Of a stretch of DNA of 64,000 bases, positions 7,939 through 16,780 are shown piece by piece. Positions within the stretch are counted from its first letter, which is position 1, and each line of letters begins with the position of its first letter. Position numbers and translations under genes: made by a program. Source of the DNA: Falsiroseomonas bella (GTDB lineage: Bacteria; Pseudomonadota; Alphaproteobacteria; Acetobacterales; Acetobacteraceae); NCBI RefSeq assembly GCF_003173615.1, contig NZ_QGNA01000008.1:1-64000 (forward strand), written 5' to 3'. Below the pieces are notes generated by a model that saw only the letters and a list, made by a program, of their open reading frames with translations, was not told the DNA's origin and did not search any database.

Positions 7939-8711
7939 GCGAGCCCCTCGTCACCGTCGCGCGTGAAGGCGCGGTCGCGACCATCGCGCTGAACCGGCCG
8001 GCGAAGCGCAACGCGATCAGCGACGCGCTGCTCGCCGCGTTGGAGGATGCCGTGGTGCAGGCGCAACGCGAGGCGCGCGCCATCGTCATCCACGGCAACG
8101 GGCCGTGCTTCTCGGCCGGTCTCGACCTATCGGAGCACAAGGCGCGCAGCGCGGAGGAGGTGTTCCGGCACTCGCGCGGCTGGCATCGCGTGTTCCGCAG
8201 GATCCGCGAGGGCGACGTGCCGGCGATCGCGGCGATCCACGGCGCCTGTGTCGGCGGCGGGCTGGAACTCGCCGCCGCCTGCCACATCCGCGTGGCGGAT
8301 TCGACGGCCTTCTTCGCATTGCCGGAGGGAACCAGGGGCATCTTCGTCGGCGGCGGGGCGAGCGTGCATGTCGCGCGGCTGCTCGGCGCGGCGCGGATGA
8401 CGGACATGATGCTGACCGGCCGCGCGCTGGATGCCGCCGCGGCGGAGCGCGCGGGCCTCGTCACCTATGTCGAGCCGGAAGGCGGCGCGGTGGCGAAGGC
8501 ACGCGAGCTCGCCGCGAAGGTTGCGCAGGCGGCGCCGCTGACCGTGCTCGGCGTGCTGCAGGCGCTGCCGCGCATCCAGGACATGGCGGAAGCCGACGGG
8601 CTGTTCGTGGAAAGCCTGGTCGCCGCCCTGGCGCAGACCGGGCCGGAGGCGCAGGCGCGGCTCGCGGCCTTCCTCGAGAAGCGCGCGCCCAAGGCGGGAG
8701 AGGACCGATGA
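7935..8711 (+). CDS. enoyl-CoA hydratase/isomerase (crotonase) family protein
   Basis: This crotonase-fold protein has 258 residues. The first oxyanion-hole segment is [12 protein letters not shown] (about residue 60), and the second is [20 protein letters not shown] (about 98-117), with the first catalytic Glu in GLELA. The second catalytic Glu is in [18 protein letters not shown] 7935 overlaps the marR stop, and the stop overlaps the next SDR start (ATGA in both cases), so the three genes are translationally coupled. It would hydrate an enoyl-CoA, here probably the CoA ester made by the divergent Fcs. Whether it also cleaves the product to an aldehyde, as Ech of the non-beta-oxidative route does, cannot be told from sequence alone. 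Confidence 0.87.
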   Translation: MSEPLVTVAREGAVATIALNRPAKRNAISDALLAALEDAVVQAQREARAIVIHGNGPCFSAGLDLSEHKARSAEEVFRHSRGWHRVFRRIREGDVPAIAAIHGACVGGGLELAAACHIRVADSTAFFALPEGTRGIFVGGGASVHVARLLGAARMTDMMLTGRALDAAAAERAGLVTYVEPEGGAVAKARELAAKVAQAAPLTVLGVLQALPRIQDMAEADGLFVESLVAALAQTGPEAQARLAAFLEKRAPKAGEDR

Positions 8712-9469
8712 AGAGCTTGCAGGGCGCATCCGCCGTCGTCTCCGGCGGCGGATCGGGGCTCGGCGCGGCGACGGCGGAGGCGCTGGCCGCGGCGGGCGCG
8801 AAGGTCGTAGTGCTCGACATCGATGCGGCGAAGGCGCAGGCCGTCGCCGCGCGCATCGCCGGCGTCGCGGCCGTGGGCGACGTGGCGGAGGAAGCGCCGG
8901 TCGCGGCGGCGGTGGAGCAGGCTGCGTCGCTGGCGCCGCTGCGCATCGCCGTCTCCTGCGCGGGCATCGCGCCGGCGGCGCGCGTCGCCGGGCGCAACGG
9001 GCCGCATGACCTCGATCTCTTCACGCGCGTGATCCGGGTGAACCTGATCGGCACCTTCAACCTGCTGCGCCTGGCGGCGGCGAGGATGACGGCGAACGAT
9101 CCGCTGGAGGATGGCGAGCGCGGGCTGGTGGTGAACACCGCCTCCATCGCCGCCTATGAGGGCCAGATCGGGCAGGCGGCCTATTCGGCCTCCAAGGGCG
9201 GCGTCGTCGGGCTGACGCTGCCGGCGGCGCGGGAGCTTGCGCGCTTCGGCGTGCGCGTCGTCACCATCGCGCCCGGCCTGATCCACACGCCGCTGATGGA
9301 CGGGCTGACGCCGGAGGCGCGCGAAAGCCTGGGCAAGCAGCCGCTGTTCCCGCAGCGGCTCGGCCGCCCCGACGAGTTCGCGGCGATGGTGCTGGCGGTT
9401 GCGCAGAACCCGCTGCTCAACGGCGAGACCATCCGGCTGGACGGCGCGCTGCGGCTGCCGCCGGCCTGA
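8708..9469 (+). CDS. SDR, 3-hydroxyacyl-CoA dehydrogenase (HSD10)-like
   Basis: A 253-residue classical short-chain dehydrogenase. The NAD-binding glycine motif [10 protein letters not shown] is at residues 12-21, SCAG is near residue 80, and catalytic Ser and YSASK are near 140-158. An Asp at the end of the second beta strand (VVLDID) favours NAD over NADP. The layout with long insert [22 protein letters not shown] resembles type II 3-hydroxyacyl-CoA dehydrogenases (HSD17B10 group). It starts at ATG 8708 overlapping the hydratase stop. In this operon it would oxidise the 3-hydroxyacyl-CoA to the 3-oxoacyl-CoA that the divergent thiolase cleaves. Confidence 0.85.
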   Translation: MKSLQGASAVVSGGGSGLGAATAEALAAAGAKVVVLDIDAAKAQAVAARIAGVAAVGDVAEEAPVAAAVEQAASLAPLRIAVSCAGIAPAARVAGRNGPHDLDLFTRVIRVNLIGTFNLLRLAAARMTANDPLEDGERGLVVNTASIAAYEGQIGQAAYSASKGGVVGLTLPAARELARFGVRVVTIAPGLIHTPLMDGLTPEARESLGKQPLFPQRLGRPDEFAAMVLAVAQNPLLNGETIRLDGALRLPPA

Positions 9470-9486
9470 CGGTCAGGCTGCCTGAC

Positions 9487-9504
9487 GGGCCGCTTGCGCG
9501 GCCC
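9487..9504 (+). terminator. hairpin after the SDR gene
   Basis: GGGCCGC (9487-9493) pairs with GCGGCCC (9498-9504) round a TTGC loop, 18 bases after the SDR stop and 53 bases before dctP. A smaller hairpin GTCAGG/CCTGAC precedes it. There is no T run, so it may attenuate rather than stop read-through into the TRAP genes. Confidence 0.4.
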
Positions 9505-9556
9505 CGCTCCCCTTGCGACAAAAGAACTTCCGACACGAACGGGAGAGGCAGGCACA

Positions 9557-10648
9557 ATGAACCGCCGTGGATTGATCAGCGGGGCCGCCGCGGGCGGCAT
9601 CGCCACCGCAACGCTGGCCACGCCGGCGCTGTCCCAGGGCCGCATCGAGTGGCGCATGGTCACGCTGTGGCCGCGCAACCTCCCCGGGCCGGGCGTCGCG
9701 GCGCAGAAGGTCGCGGACCGCATCGGCGCCGTCACCGCGGGCCGCATCAATGTCCGCCTCTTCGCCGCCGGCGAGGTGGTGCCCGCGCCCGGCGCCTTCG
9801 ACGCGGTGGCGGCCGGCACGGCCGATCTCTATCACGGCGTTCCCGCCTTCTGGATCGCGAAGTCGCCGGCCATCGGTTTCTTCGGCAGCTTCCCCTACGG
9901 CATGACCGTGTATGAGCGGCAGGCCTGGATGATGCATGGCGGCGGCCAGGCGCTGTACGACGAGGTCTATGGCCGCTTCGGCGTGAAGCCCTTCAACACC
10001 GGCGACAGCGGCCCGCAATGGTTCGGCTGGTTCCGGCGCGAGATCCGCTCCATCGAGGATTTCCGCGGCCTGCGCTTCCGCACTGCCGGCCTCGGCGGCG
10101 AGATGTTTCGGCGCGCCGGCGCATCGGTCGTCACGCTGCCGGCGGGGCAGATCTTCGCCGCACTGCAGTCCGGCACGATCGACGCGGCGGAGTTCCTCGG
10201 ACCGTTCAGCGATGCGCCGCTCGGCCTGCACCAGGTGACGAAGAACTACTACTGGCCCGGCGTGCAGGAGCCGTCCTCCGCCGAGGAGATCGGCATCAAC
10301 ATGGGGCGCTGGAACGCTCTGCCGGACGACCTGAAGGCCGCGGTGCGCTTCGCCTGCCAGTCGGTCGCGGAGGAGATCACCACCGAATACGACGCGAACC
10401 ACCCGCGCGCGCTGGCCGAGCTCGTCTCCCGCCACGGCGTCACGCCGCGCGAGGTGCCGCGCGACGTGCTGATCGCGCTCGGCAATTCGGCGGGCGAGAT
10501 CCTGGCGGAGTATCGCGGATCGAGCGACGCGATGGTGAAGCGCGTCGCCGACAGCTACGCCGAATTCCGCAACCGCAGCCAGGGCTACATGATGATGTCC
10601 TACGGCGCCAACTTCCAGGCGCGCGCCCTGCCCATTCGCTGGGGTTGA
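9557..10648 (+). CDS. TRAP transporter solute-binding protein (DctP family)
   Basis: The 363-residue protein has an N-terminal Tat-like signal (MNRRGLISGAAAGG to ALSQG, about 28 residues) and the DctP/TAXI fold landmarks: VAAQKVADRIGAVTAGRINVRLF, the ligand-contacting Arg segment FRGLRFRTAGLGGEMFRRAG (about 175-195) and LPAGQIFAALQSGTIDAAEF. It is the periplasmic receptor for a carboxylate-type ligand. The subgroup with a TVYERQAWMMHGGG segment resembles binding proteins for 2-oxo or aromatic acids, but the ligand is unknown. An SD-like GGGAGAGG precedes ATG 9557. It is followed by DctQ- and DctM-type genes. Placement 87 bases after the beta-oxidation genes suggests uptake of the substrate used by that pathway. 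Confidence 0.9.
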   Translation: MNRRGLISGAAAGGIATATLATPALSQGRIEWRMVTLWPRNLPGPGVAAQKVADRIGAVTAGRINVRLFAAGEVVPAPGAFDAVAAGTADLYHGVPAFWIAKSPAIGFFGSFPYGMTVYERQAWMMHGGGQALYDEVYGRFGVKPFNTGDSGPQWFGWFRREIRSIEDFRGLRFRTAGLGGEMFRRAGASVVTLPAGQIFAALQSGTIDAAEFLGPFSDAPLGLHQVTKNYYWPGVQEPSSAEEIGINMGRWNALPDDLKAAVRFACQSVAEEITTEYDANHPRALAELVSRHGVTPREVPRDVLIALGNSAGEILAEYRGSSDAMVKRVADSYAEFRNRSQGYMMMSYGANFQARALPIRWG

Positions 10649-10717
10649 GCGCTGCACCTTCTGCTGAAGATCGCCGACGCCCATGACGCCGCGAGCCGCT
10701 GGCTCGCACGCGGCGTC

Positions 10718-11200
10718 ATGTGGCTCGCGCTGGCGGTGGTACTGGCGCAGTTCGTGGTGGTGGTGCTGCGCTATGCCTTCGCCTCCTCCTTCGTGTGGAT
10801 GCAGGAGAGCGTGATCTACCTGCACGCCACGCTCTTCATGCTGGCGATCGGCTACACCTACCTTGTGGACCAGCATGTGCGGGTGGACGTGCTCTATGCC
10901 GGCTGGTCCATGCGGAAGAAGGCGGCGGTGGACCTCGTCTCCATCGTTGTCGCCGTGTTGCCCTTCTGCGCCCTGGTCGTCTGGGGCTCCTGGGGCTACG
11001 CGGCCGCATCCTGGCGGCAGGACGAGGGGCCGATGGCCTATGGCGGTGTGCCGCTGGTGCCGGCGCTGAAGTCGCTGATCCCGCTCATGGCGATCCTGCT
11101 GGCGGCGCAGGCCGTGTCCATCGCGATACGCTGCATCGCGGTGCTGACCGGCGCGGCCAGCACCCACTTTCCCTACCGCGCGCATCAGGGCAGCGCATGA
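10718..11200 (+). CDS. TRAP transporter small permease (DctQ family)
   Basis: From ATG 10718 the protein has 160 residues with four predicted membrane helices, typical of DctQ (FVVVVLRYAFASSFVWMQES in the first half). Homology-like sequence continues upstream in frame: from CTG 10652 the reading LHLLLKIADAHDAASRWLAR looks like the normal DctQ N-terminus, and the frame is open back to the dctP stop at 10648. The only start codons by standard rules are at 10718 or later, so the true start may be a CTG at 10652, three bases past dctP with GGGG upstream. The stop overlaps dctM (ATGA). DctQ forms the transport complex with DctM in the inner membrane. Confidence 0.85.
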   Translation: MWLALAVVLAQFVVVVLRYAFASSFVWMQESVIYLHATLFMLAIGYTYLVDQHVRVDVLYAGWSMRKKAAVDLVSIVVAVLPFCALVVWGSWGYAAASWRQDEGPMAYGGVPLVPALKSLIPLMAILLAAQAVSIAIRCIAVLTGAASTHFPYRAHQGSA

Positions 11201-12765
11201 GCACCTTTGCTATCGGGCAGGTGCTCGACCTGCTCATGTTCGCGTCGCTCTGCGCGCTGATCCTCACCGGCGTCCCCGTCACCTTCATCCTGACCGGCTG
11301 CGCCATCGTCTTCGGCGGGCTCGGCATCCTGTTCGGCGTCTTCGACAGCTTCCTGCTGGCGGCCCTCGCCCAGCGCATCTTCGGCACGATGACGACCGAG
11401 ACGCTGGTGGCGATTCCGCTGTTCGTCTTCATGGGCATCATGCTCGAACGCTCCCGCATCGCGGAGGAGCTGCTGGAGGCGATGGGGCGGCTGTTCGGCA
11501 CGGTGCGCGGGGGCCTGGCGATCAGCGTCTCCGTCGTCGGCGCGCTGCTGGCGGCCTCCACCGGCATCGTCGGCGCGACGGTCGTCACGATGGGGCTGAT
11601 GGCGCTGCCCGCGATGCTGCGCCGCGGCTACGACAAGCGCTTCGCCTGCGGCACCATCTGCGCCGCCGGCACGCTCGGCCAGATCATCCCGCCCTCCACC
11701 GTCATGGTGATCCTGGGCGAGGTGATCGCGGCGGCCTACCAGCAGGCGCAGCTCGCGCAGGGAAAATTCTCTGTGGAGACGGTCTCGGTCGGGCAGCTGT
11801 TTGCCGGCTCGATGATCCCGGGGCTGATGCTGGTGGGGTTCTACATCCTGTATCAGCTCGTCATCGCCTTCCTCCGGCCGGAGCTGGCGCCGGCGATCCC
11901 GAAGGCGGAGGCCGGCCGCGTCACGACGCGGGAGCTGCTGAACGCGCTGCTGCCGCCGATGGTGCTGATCGTGGCGGTGCTCGGCTCCATCCTCGGCGGT
12001 GTCGCGACGCCGACCGAGGCCGCGGCGGTGGGCGCCATCGGCGCCACCATGCTCGCCGGCCTGCGCCAGCAGGGGCGGCCCTGGCCGATCCATCTCGGCG
12101 CGCTCTGCGCGGTGGGCGTCGTGCTGCTGGGCGTGTTCTTCGATCTCCGCCTCGGCCGGGCGGAGCCGCCGCTGGCGGACCAGGTGGCACTCGGCGTCGC
12201 GGCGGTGCTGTGCCTGGGCCTCGGCTTCGGCGTGGTCGTTGCGCTCTGGCGCTGCTACGGCGCGGGCGTGCTCTCCGCCGTGTCGCACACCACCATGACC
12301 ATCACGGCGATGATCTTCGGCACGCTGATCGCCGCGACGCTGTTCAGCCTGGTGTTCCGCGGCCTGGGCGGCGAGGAGACGGTGAAGGAGCTGCTCTCCG
12401 CCATCCCCGGCGGGCAATGGGGCGCGCTGCTGGCCGTGATGGCGGTGATGTTCGTGATGGGGTTCTTCCTCGACTTCGTGGAAATCACGATCATCGTCGT
12501 GCCGATCGTCGGTCCGGTGCTCCTGGCCATGGGGATCGACCCGATCTGGCTGGCGGTGCTGATAGCGCTCAACCTGCAGACCAGCTTCCTGACGCCGCCC
12601 TTCGGCTTCTCGCTGTTCTATCTCGGCGGCGTCGCGGGGAAATGGGTGGGCACAGGCGACATCTATCGCGGCGTGGTGCCCTTCGTGCTGCTGCAGCTGC
12701 TGGCGGTCGGAATGGTGATGGCCTTCCCCGCCCTGGCGACCTGGCTGCCGGGCGTGCTGTTCTGA
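11197..12765 (+). CDS. TRAP transporter large permease (DctM family), long form
   Basis: The 522-residue membrane protein is longer than typical DctM (about 430). Family landmarks include GVPVTFILTG near the start, IPLFVFMGIMLERS (about 73-86), STGIVGATVVTMG, AAGTLGQIIPPSTVMVI (about 156-172) and GGVATPTEAAAVG (about 267-279). The C-terminal half has GFFLDFVEITIIVVPI and NLQTSFLTPPFGFSLFYL. The extra length is a segment at about residues 291-355 with two additional hydrophobic stretches, placed between the two halves. ATG 11197 overlaps the dctQ stop. DctM is the ion-coupled channel subunit. It ends six bases before the convergent DUF1232 gene. Confidence 0.92.
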   Translation: MSTFAIGQVLDLLMFASLCALILTGVPVTFILTGCAIVFGGLGILFGVFDSFLLAALAQRIFGTMTTETLVAIPLFVFMGIMLERSRIAEELLEAMGRLFGTVRGGLAISVSVVGALLAASTGIVGATVVTMGLMALPAMLRRGYDKRFACGTICAAGTLGQIIPPSTVMVILGEVIAAAYQQAQLAQGKFSVETVSVGQLFAGSMIPGLMLVGFYILYQLVIAFLRPELAPAIPKAEAGRVTTRELLNALLPPMVLIVAVLGSILGGVATPTEAAAVGAIGATMLAGLRQQGRPWPIHLGALCAVGVVLLGVFFDLRLGRAEPPLADQVALGVAAVLCLGLGFGVVVALWRCYGAGVLSAVSHTTMTITAMIFGTLIAATLFSLVFRGLGGEETVKELLSAIPGGQWGALLAVMAVMFVMGFFLDFVEITIIVVPIVGPVLLAMGIDPIWLAVLIALNLQTSFLTPPFGFSLFYLGGVAGKWVGTGDIYRGVVPFVLLQLLAVGMVMAFPALATWLPGVLF

Positions 12766-12771
12766 TCGTCC

Positions 12772-13152
12772 CTACCAGCCGGAAGCGGGCCACAACCACC
12801 ACAGCAGCAGCACGGCCGCCGCGAGCCACAGCGCCACGATCGCCGCGGCGCCGGCCAGGCTGCGCGGGCGGCGCTCCGCGGCGTCCGCCGCCGCGCGGCA
12901 TTCGGCCAGCACATCGGGCGGGATCAGCCGTGTCACCGCCAGGATGCCGAGCGGCACGATCAGCAGGTCGTCCAGGTAGCCGAGCACCGGGATGAAGTCC
13001 GGGATCAGGTCGATCGGCGAGAGCGCATAGGCCGCGACGGCGAGCGCCAGGGCCTTCGCGTGCCAGGGCGTCCGGGGATGGCGCGCGGCGAGCCAGACGG
13101 CGTGCACGTCCCGCTTCACCCCGCGCGCCCAGCTCCTCGCCCGTTGCAGCAT
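12772..13152 (-). CDS. DUF1232 (YkvA-like) membrane-associated protein
   Basis: A 126-residue protein with the DUF1232 core AYALSPIDLIPDFIPVLGYL (about residues 41-60) followed by DDLLIVPLGI, then a C-terminal hydrophobic helix ending in Trp-rich WLWPASGW. The family is widespread and has no established function; the core forms a hydrophobic hairpin. I chose ATG 13152; an in-frame TTG at 13170 would add six residues and cannot be excluded. It is divergent from the BMP-type ABC operon (49-base gap) and convergent with dctM. Confidence 0.82.
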   Translation of the reverse strand: MLQRARSWARGVKRDVHAVWLAARHPRTPWHAKALALAVAAYALSPIDLIPDFIPVLGYLDDLLIVPLGILAVTRLIPPDVLAECRAAADAAERRPRSLAGAAAIVALWLAAAVLLLWWLWPASGW

Positions 13153-13201
13153 CGCCTTCGCGCTTCCCAAGCAGGCGGCGCACGGTTAAGCAGACGCGCC
13201 G

Positions 13202-14731
13202 ATGCCTGCCTCCCCGCCACTGGTCCAAGCCCAGCAGATCGTCAAGCGCTTCGGCGCGCTGGCGGCGAACGACCATGTGGACCTGACCGTCGCCGCGGGC
13301 GAGATCCACGCGCTGCTCGGCGAGAACGGCGCGGGCAAGTCCACGCTGGTGAAGATGCTCTACGGGCTGCTGCAGCCGGATGCCGGACGCATCCTGTGGC
13401 AGGGCGCGCCGGTGGTGCTGCATGGCCCGCGGGAGGCGCGGCGCCTCGGCATCGGCATGGTGTTCCAGCACTTCTCCCTGTTCGAGGCGATGACGGTGGC
13501 GGAGAACGTGGCGCTGGCCCTGGATGGCGATGCGCCGCTGCCGCAGGTGGCCGAGCGCCTGGCAGAGACCAGCCGCGCCTATGGCCTGCCGCTCGATCCG
13601 CGGCGGGAGGTCTGGCAGCTCTCGGTGGGCGAGCGGCAGCGCGTGGAGATCGTGCGCTGCCTGATGCAGGACCCGCGCCTGCTGATCCTGGACGAGCCGA
13701 CCTCCGTGCTGACGCCGCAGGAGGCCGAGGGGCTGTTCGCCACGCTCGCCAAGATCCGCGCCGAGGGCCGCGCGGTGCTCTACATCTCCCACAAGCTCGA
13801 GGAGGTGCGTCGCATCTGCGAGGCGGCGACCATCCTCCGCCACGGCAAGGTCGTGGCGCGCTGCGATCCGCGCGCGGAAAGTGCGGCGAGCCTCGCGCGC
13901 ATGATGGTGGGCAGCACGGTGCTCGGCGTGAAGCACGAGCCGACGGCCCCGCGCGGGAAGGTGCGGCTGGCGGTGGCGGGCCTGTCGCTGCCGCCCGCCG
14001 AGGCGCATGGCGTGGCGCTGCGCGATGTCTCGCTCGCGCTGCATGGCGGCGAGGTGCTGGGCATCGCGGGCGTCGCGGGCAACGGGCAGGACGAGCTCTT
14101 CGCCGCGCTGTCGGGCGAGCGTCTGGCGCCGCGCGCGGAGGCGGTGCTGCTGGATGGGCGGCCGGTGGGACGGCAGGGCATCAATGCGCGGCGGCGGCTC
14201 GGCGCGGCCTTCGTGCCGGAGGAGAGGCTCGGCCATGCCGCCGCGCCACGCTTCCCGCTGAGCGAGAATGCGCTGCTCTCGGGCCATGCGGCGGGGGAGT
14301 TCCTGGCGGGTGGGCTGGTGCGGCGCGGGCGGCTGCTCGGCTATGTGGACGAGGTGACGCGCGTCTTCGACCTGCGCAAGGGCAGCCGCGACCCGGAGGC
14401 GCGCGCGCTGTCCGGCGGCAACCTGCAGAAATTCACGGTGGGGCGGGAGATCCTGCGCAACCCCGACGTGCTGGTGGTGGCGCAGCCGACCTGGGGCGTG
14501 GATGCCGGCGCGGCGCGGCGCATCCGCCAGGCGCTGCTGGACCTGGCGGCGGAAGGCGCCGCCGTGCTGGCGATCAGCCAGGACCTGGATGAGCTGCTGG
14601 AGATCGCGGACCGCATCGCGGTGATGTTCCATGGCCGCCTTTCCGCGCCGCTGCCGGTGCAGGGGCTGACGCAGGAATCGCTCGGGCTGCTGATGGGCGG
14701 ATCGGGCTTCCCGGCGGAGGACGCCGCATGA
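13202..14731 (+). CDS. ABC transporter ATP-binding protein, BMP/nucleoside importer type (two nucleotide-binding domains)
   Basis: This is a 509-residue duplicated ATPase. In the first half, Walker A is GENGAGKST (about residues 39-47), the ABC signature is degenerate (LSVGERQRVEI) and Walker B is LLILDEPTS. The second half has a degenerate Walker A (GVAGNGQDE), a normal signature LSGGNLQKF and Walker B-like VLVVAQPTWGVD, where the usual Asp-Glu is replaced. This asymmetric layout is typical of the RbsA/YufO/NupA class that energises BMP-type nucleoside importers. The stop overlaps the permease start (ATGA). It lies first in a four-gene operon with two permeases and a BMP-family receptor. Confidence 0.93.
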   Translation: MPASPPLVQAQQIVKRFGALAANDHVDLTVAAGEIHALLGENGAGKSTLVKMLYGLLQPDAGRILWQGAPVVLHGPREARRLGIGMVFQHFSLFEAMTVAENVALALDGDAPLPQVAERLAETSRAYGLPLDPRREVWQLSVGERQRVEIVRCLMQDPRLLILDEPTSVLTPQEAEGLFATLAKIRAEGRAVLYISHKLEEVRRICEAATILRHGKVVARCDPRAESAASLARMMVGSTVLGVKHEPTAPRGKVRLAVAGLSLPPAEAHGVALRDVSLALHGGEVLGIAGVAGNGQDELFAALSGERLAPRAEAVLLDGRPVGRQGINARRRLGAAFVPEERLGHAAAPRFPLSENALLSGHAAGEFLAGGLVRRGRLLGYVDEVTRVFDLRKGSRDPEARALSGGNLQKFTVGREILRNPDVLVVAQPTWGVDAGAARRIRQALLDLAAEGAAVLAISQDLDELLEIADRIAVMFHGRLSAPLPVQGLTQESLGLLMGGSGFPAEDAA

Positions 14732-15801
14732 GGCTGGTGCTGGAGAAGCGGGCGGAGACGCCCTTCGCGCTGCGCCTGCTCTCGCCGCTGCTGGCGGTGG
14801 CGCTGACGCTGGTCTCGGCCGTGATCATCTTCGCGGCGATGGGGCAGGACCCGCTGCACGCCCTGACGGTGTTCTTCATCCTGCCGCTGTCGGATTCCTG
14901 GGGGCTGCAGGAAGTGGCGGTGAAGGCGACACCGCTGGTGCTGATCTCGGTCGGGCTCGCGCTGTGCTACCGGTCGAACAACTGGAACATCGGCGCCGAG
15001 GGGCAGTTCCTGGTCGGCGCCATGGCCGGCGGCTGGCTGGCGCTGGCGACGCATGGGGCACCGGACGGGCCGTGGCTGATGCCGGCGATGCTCGTGTGCG
15101 GCGCGCTGGGCGGCGCGCTGTTCGCGCTGATTCCGGCGCTGCTGAAGACGCGCTTCGGCGCGAACGAGATCCTGACCTCCCTGATGCTGGTCTATGTCGC
15201 CGAGCTGCTGCTGGACTGGCTGGTGCGCGGGCCGTGGCGCGACCCGCAGGGCTTCAACATGCCCGTGACGGTCGGCTTCGAGCCGGAGGCGATCGTGCCG
15301 CTGCTGCTGGAGGGCGGGCGGCTCAACATCGGCACGCCGATCGCGCTGCTCGTCGTCGTGCTGGCGGCGGTGCTGATGGGGCGCACGCTGAAGGGCTTCG
15401 AGATAAGGCTGGTGGGCGAGGCACCGCGGGCCGCGCGCTTCGCCGGCTTCAGCGCCGACCGGCTGACCTGGACGGTCTTCGCGATCTCCGGCGGGCTGGC
15501 GGGGCTGGCCGGCGTGCTGGAGGCAGCGGGGACGGTGCGGATGCTGCAGCCGGGCATCTCGCCGGGCTACGGCTTCACCGCGATCATCGTCGCCTTCCTC
15601 GGGCGGCTGAACCCCGTGGGGTGCCTCATTGCGGGCGTGTTCCTGGCGGTGACCTTCATCGGCGCGGAGAACGCGCAGATCATGCTGAAGCTGCCGCTCG
15701 ACGTGACGCGCGTGTTCCAGGGGCTGCTGCTGTTCTACGTGCTGGCCTGCGACACGCTGCTGCTCTACCGGCCGCGGCTGGTGAGGAGCGTCGCCGCGTG
15801 A
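14728..15801 (+). CDS. ABC transporter permease 1, BMP/nucleoside type (YufP-like)
   Basis: A 357-residue inner-membrane permease of the branched-chain/RbsC superfamily (BPD_transp_2). It has about nine hydrophobic segments. The family motif region is NNWNIGAEGQFLVGAMAGGW (about 89-108), followed by LKTRFGANEILTSLMLVYVA and, later, AGFSADRLTWTVFAISGGLAGLAG. Start ATG 14728 overlaps the ATPase stop, and the stop overlaps the GTG start of the second permease. The two permeases form the membrane channel. The receptor family suggests nucleosides, purines or a related compound; the ligand is not determined. Confidence 0.92.
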   Translation: MRLVLEKRAETPFALRLLSPLLAVALTLVSAVIIFAAMGQDPLHALTVFFILPLSDSWGLQEVAVKATPLVLISVGLALCYRSNNWNIGAEGQFLVGAMAGGWLALATHGAPDGPWLMPAMLVCGALGGALFALIPALLKTRFGANEILTSLMLVYVAELLLDWLVRGPWRDPQGFNMPVTVGFEPEAIVPLLLEGGRLNIGTPIALLVVVLAAVLMGRTLKGFEIRLVGEAPRAARFAGFSADRLTWTVFAISGGLAGLAGVLEAAGTVRMLQPGISPGYGFTAIIVAFLGRLNPVGCLIAGVFLAVTFIGAENAQIMLKLPLDVTRVFQGLLLFYVLACDTLLLYRPRLVRSVAA

Positions 15802-16715
15802 CACTGCTCGAGGCCATTCTCCTCACCGTCATCACCGCCTCCACGCCGCTGCTGATCGCCGCGATCGGCGAGCTGGTGGTCGAGAAGTCTGGCGTGCTGA
15901 ACCTCGGGGTCGAGGGGATGATGATCATGGGCGCGGCCTGCGGCATCGTCGCCGCCATCGCGACCGGATCGGGTGCCGCGGGCGTCGCGGCGGCGGTGCT
16001 GGCGGGGATGGCGATGGCGGCGATCTTCGCCGCGCTCACGCTCGGGCTGGCGGCGAACCAGGTGGCGGCAGGTCTGGCGCTGACCATCTTCGGCCTCGGC
16101 CTGTCGGGCGTGGTCGGCGCCAGCTTCGTCGGCGCGCAGCGCGCGGGCATCGGCAAGATCGAGATCCCGCTGCTGTCGGAGATCCCCTTCCTCGGCCCGG
16201 TCCTGTTTAACCAGGACCCCTTCGTCTATGCCTCCTTCGCGCTGGTGGCGGGCGTTTCCTGGTTCCTGACGCGCACGCGGGCGGGGCTGGTGCTGCGCGC
16301 CTGCGGGGAGAGCGCCGCCAGCGCCCATGCGCTGGGCTACAAGGTTCTGCGTATCAGGTTTTTCGCGATCCTGTTCGGCGGGGCCTGCGCGGGGCTGGCG
16401 GGGGCCTATCTCTCGCTGGTGCTGACGCCCTTCTGGACCAGCGGGATGACGGCCGGGCGCGGCTGGATCGCGCTGGCGATCGTGGTCTTCGCTTCCTGGC
16501 TGCCCTGGCGCGCGGCACTCGGCGCCTATCTTTTCGGCGGCATCACGATCCTGCAGCTGCATGCCCAGGGCGCGGGCTTCCGCGTGCCGCCGCAGCTGAT
16601 GTCCGCCCTGCCCTATCTGATCACCATCGTCGTGCTGGTGCTGATCATGCGGCTGCGCCGCGGCGGCGCGGCGGGGCCAGCCGGGCTCGGCATCCCCTTC
16701 GTGCCGGACCGGTAG
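15798..16715 (+). CDS. ABC transporter permease 2, BMP/nucleoside type (YufQ-like)
   Basis: A 305-residue permease with GTG start at 15798 that overlaps the preceding stop (GTGA); the longer open frame upstream is a shadow. The N-terminus TLLEAILLTVITASTPLLIA is followed by the family motif EKSGVLNLGVEGMMIMGA (about residues 29-46) and ANQVAAGLALTIFGLGLSG. The later GYKVLRIRFFAILFGGACAGLAGAY matches the second permease of YufOPQ/NupABC-type systems. It pairs with the preceding permease in the inner membrane. The receptor gene follows after 65 bases. Confidence 0.92.
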   Translation: MTLLEAILLTVITASTPLLIAAIGELVVEKSGVLNLGVEGMMIMGAACGIVAAIATGSGAAGVAAAVLAGMAMAAIFAALTLGLAANQVAAGLALTIFGLGLSGVVGASFVGAQRAGIGKIEIPLLSEIPFLGPVLFNQDPFVYASFALVAGVSWFLTRTRAGLVLRACGESAASAHALGYKVLRIRFFAILFGGACAGLAGAYLSLVLTPFWTSGMTAGRGWIALAIVVFASWLPWRAALGAYLFGGITILQLHAQGAGFRVPPQLMSALPYLITIVVLVLIMRLRRGGAAGPAGLGIPFVPDR

Positions 16716-16780
16716 CGCCCGGCATGAAATTCGCTTAATGCACCGCCCATAGGCCCGCCTTTCCGGAAGGAACCCCCGCC

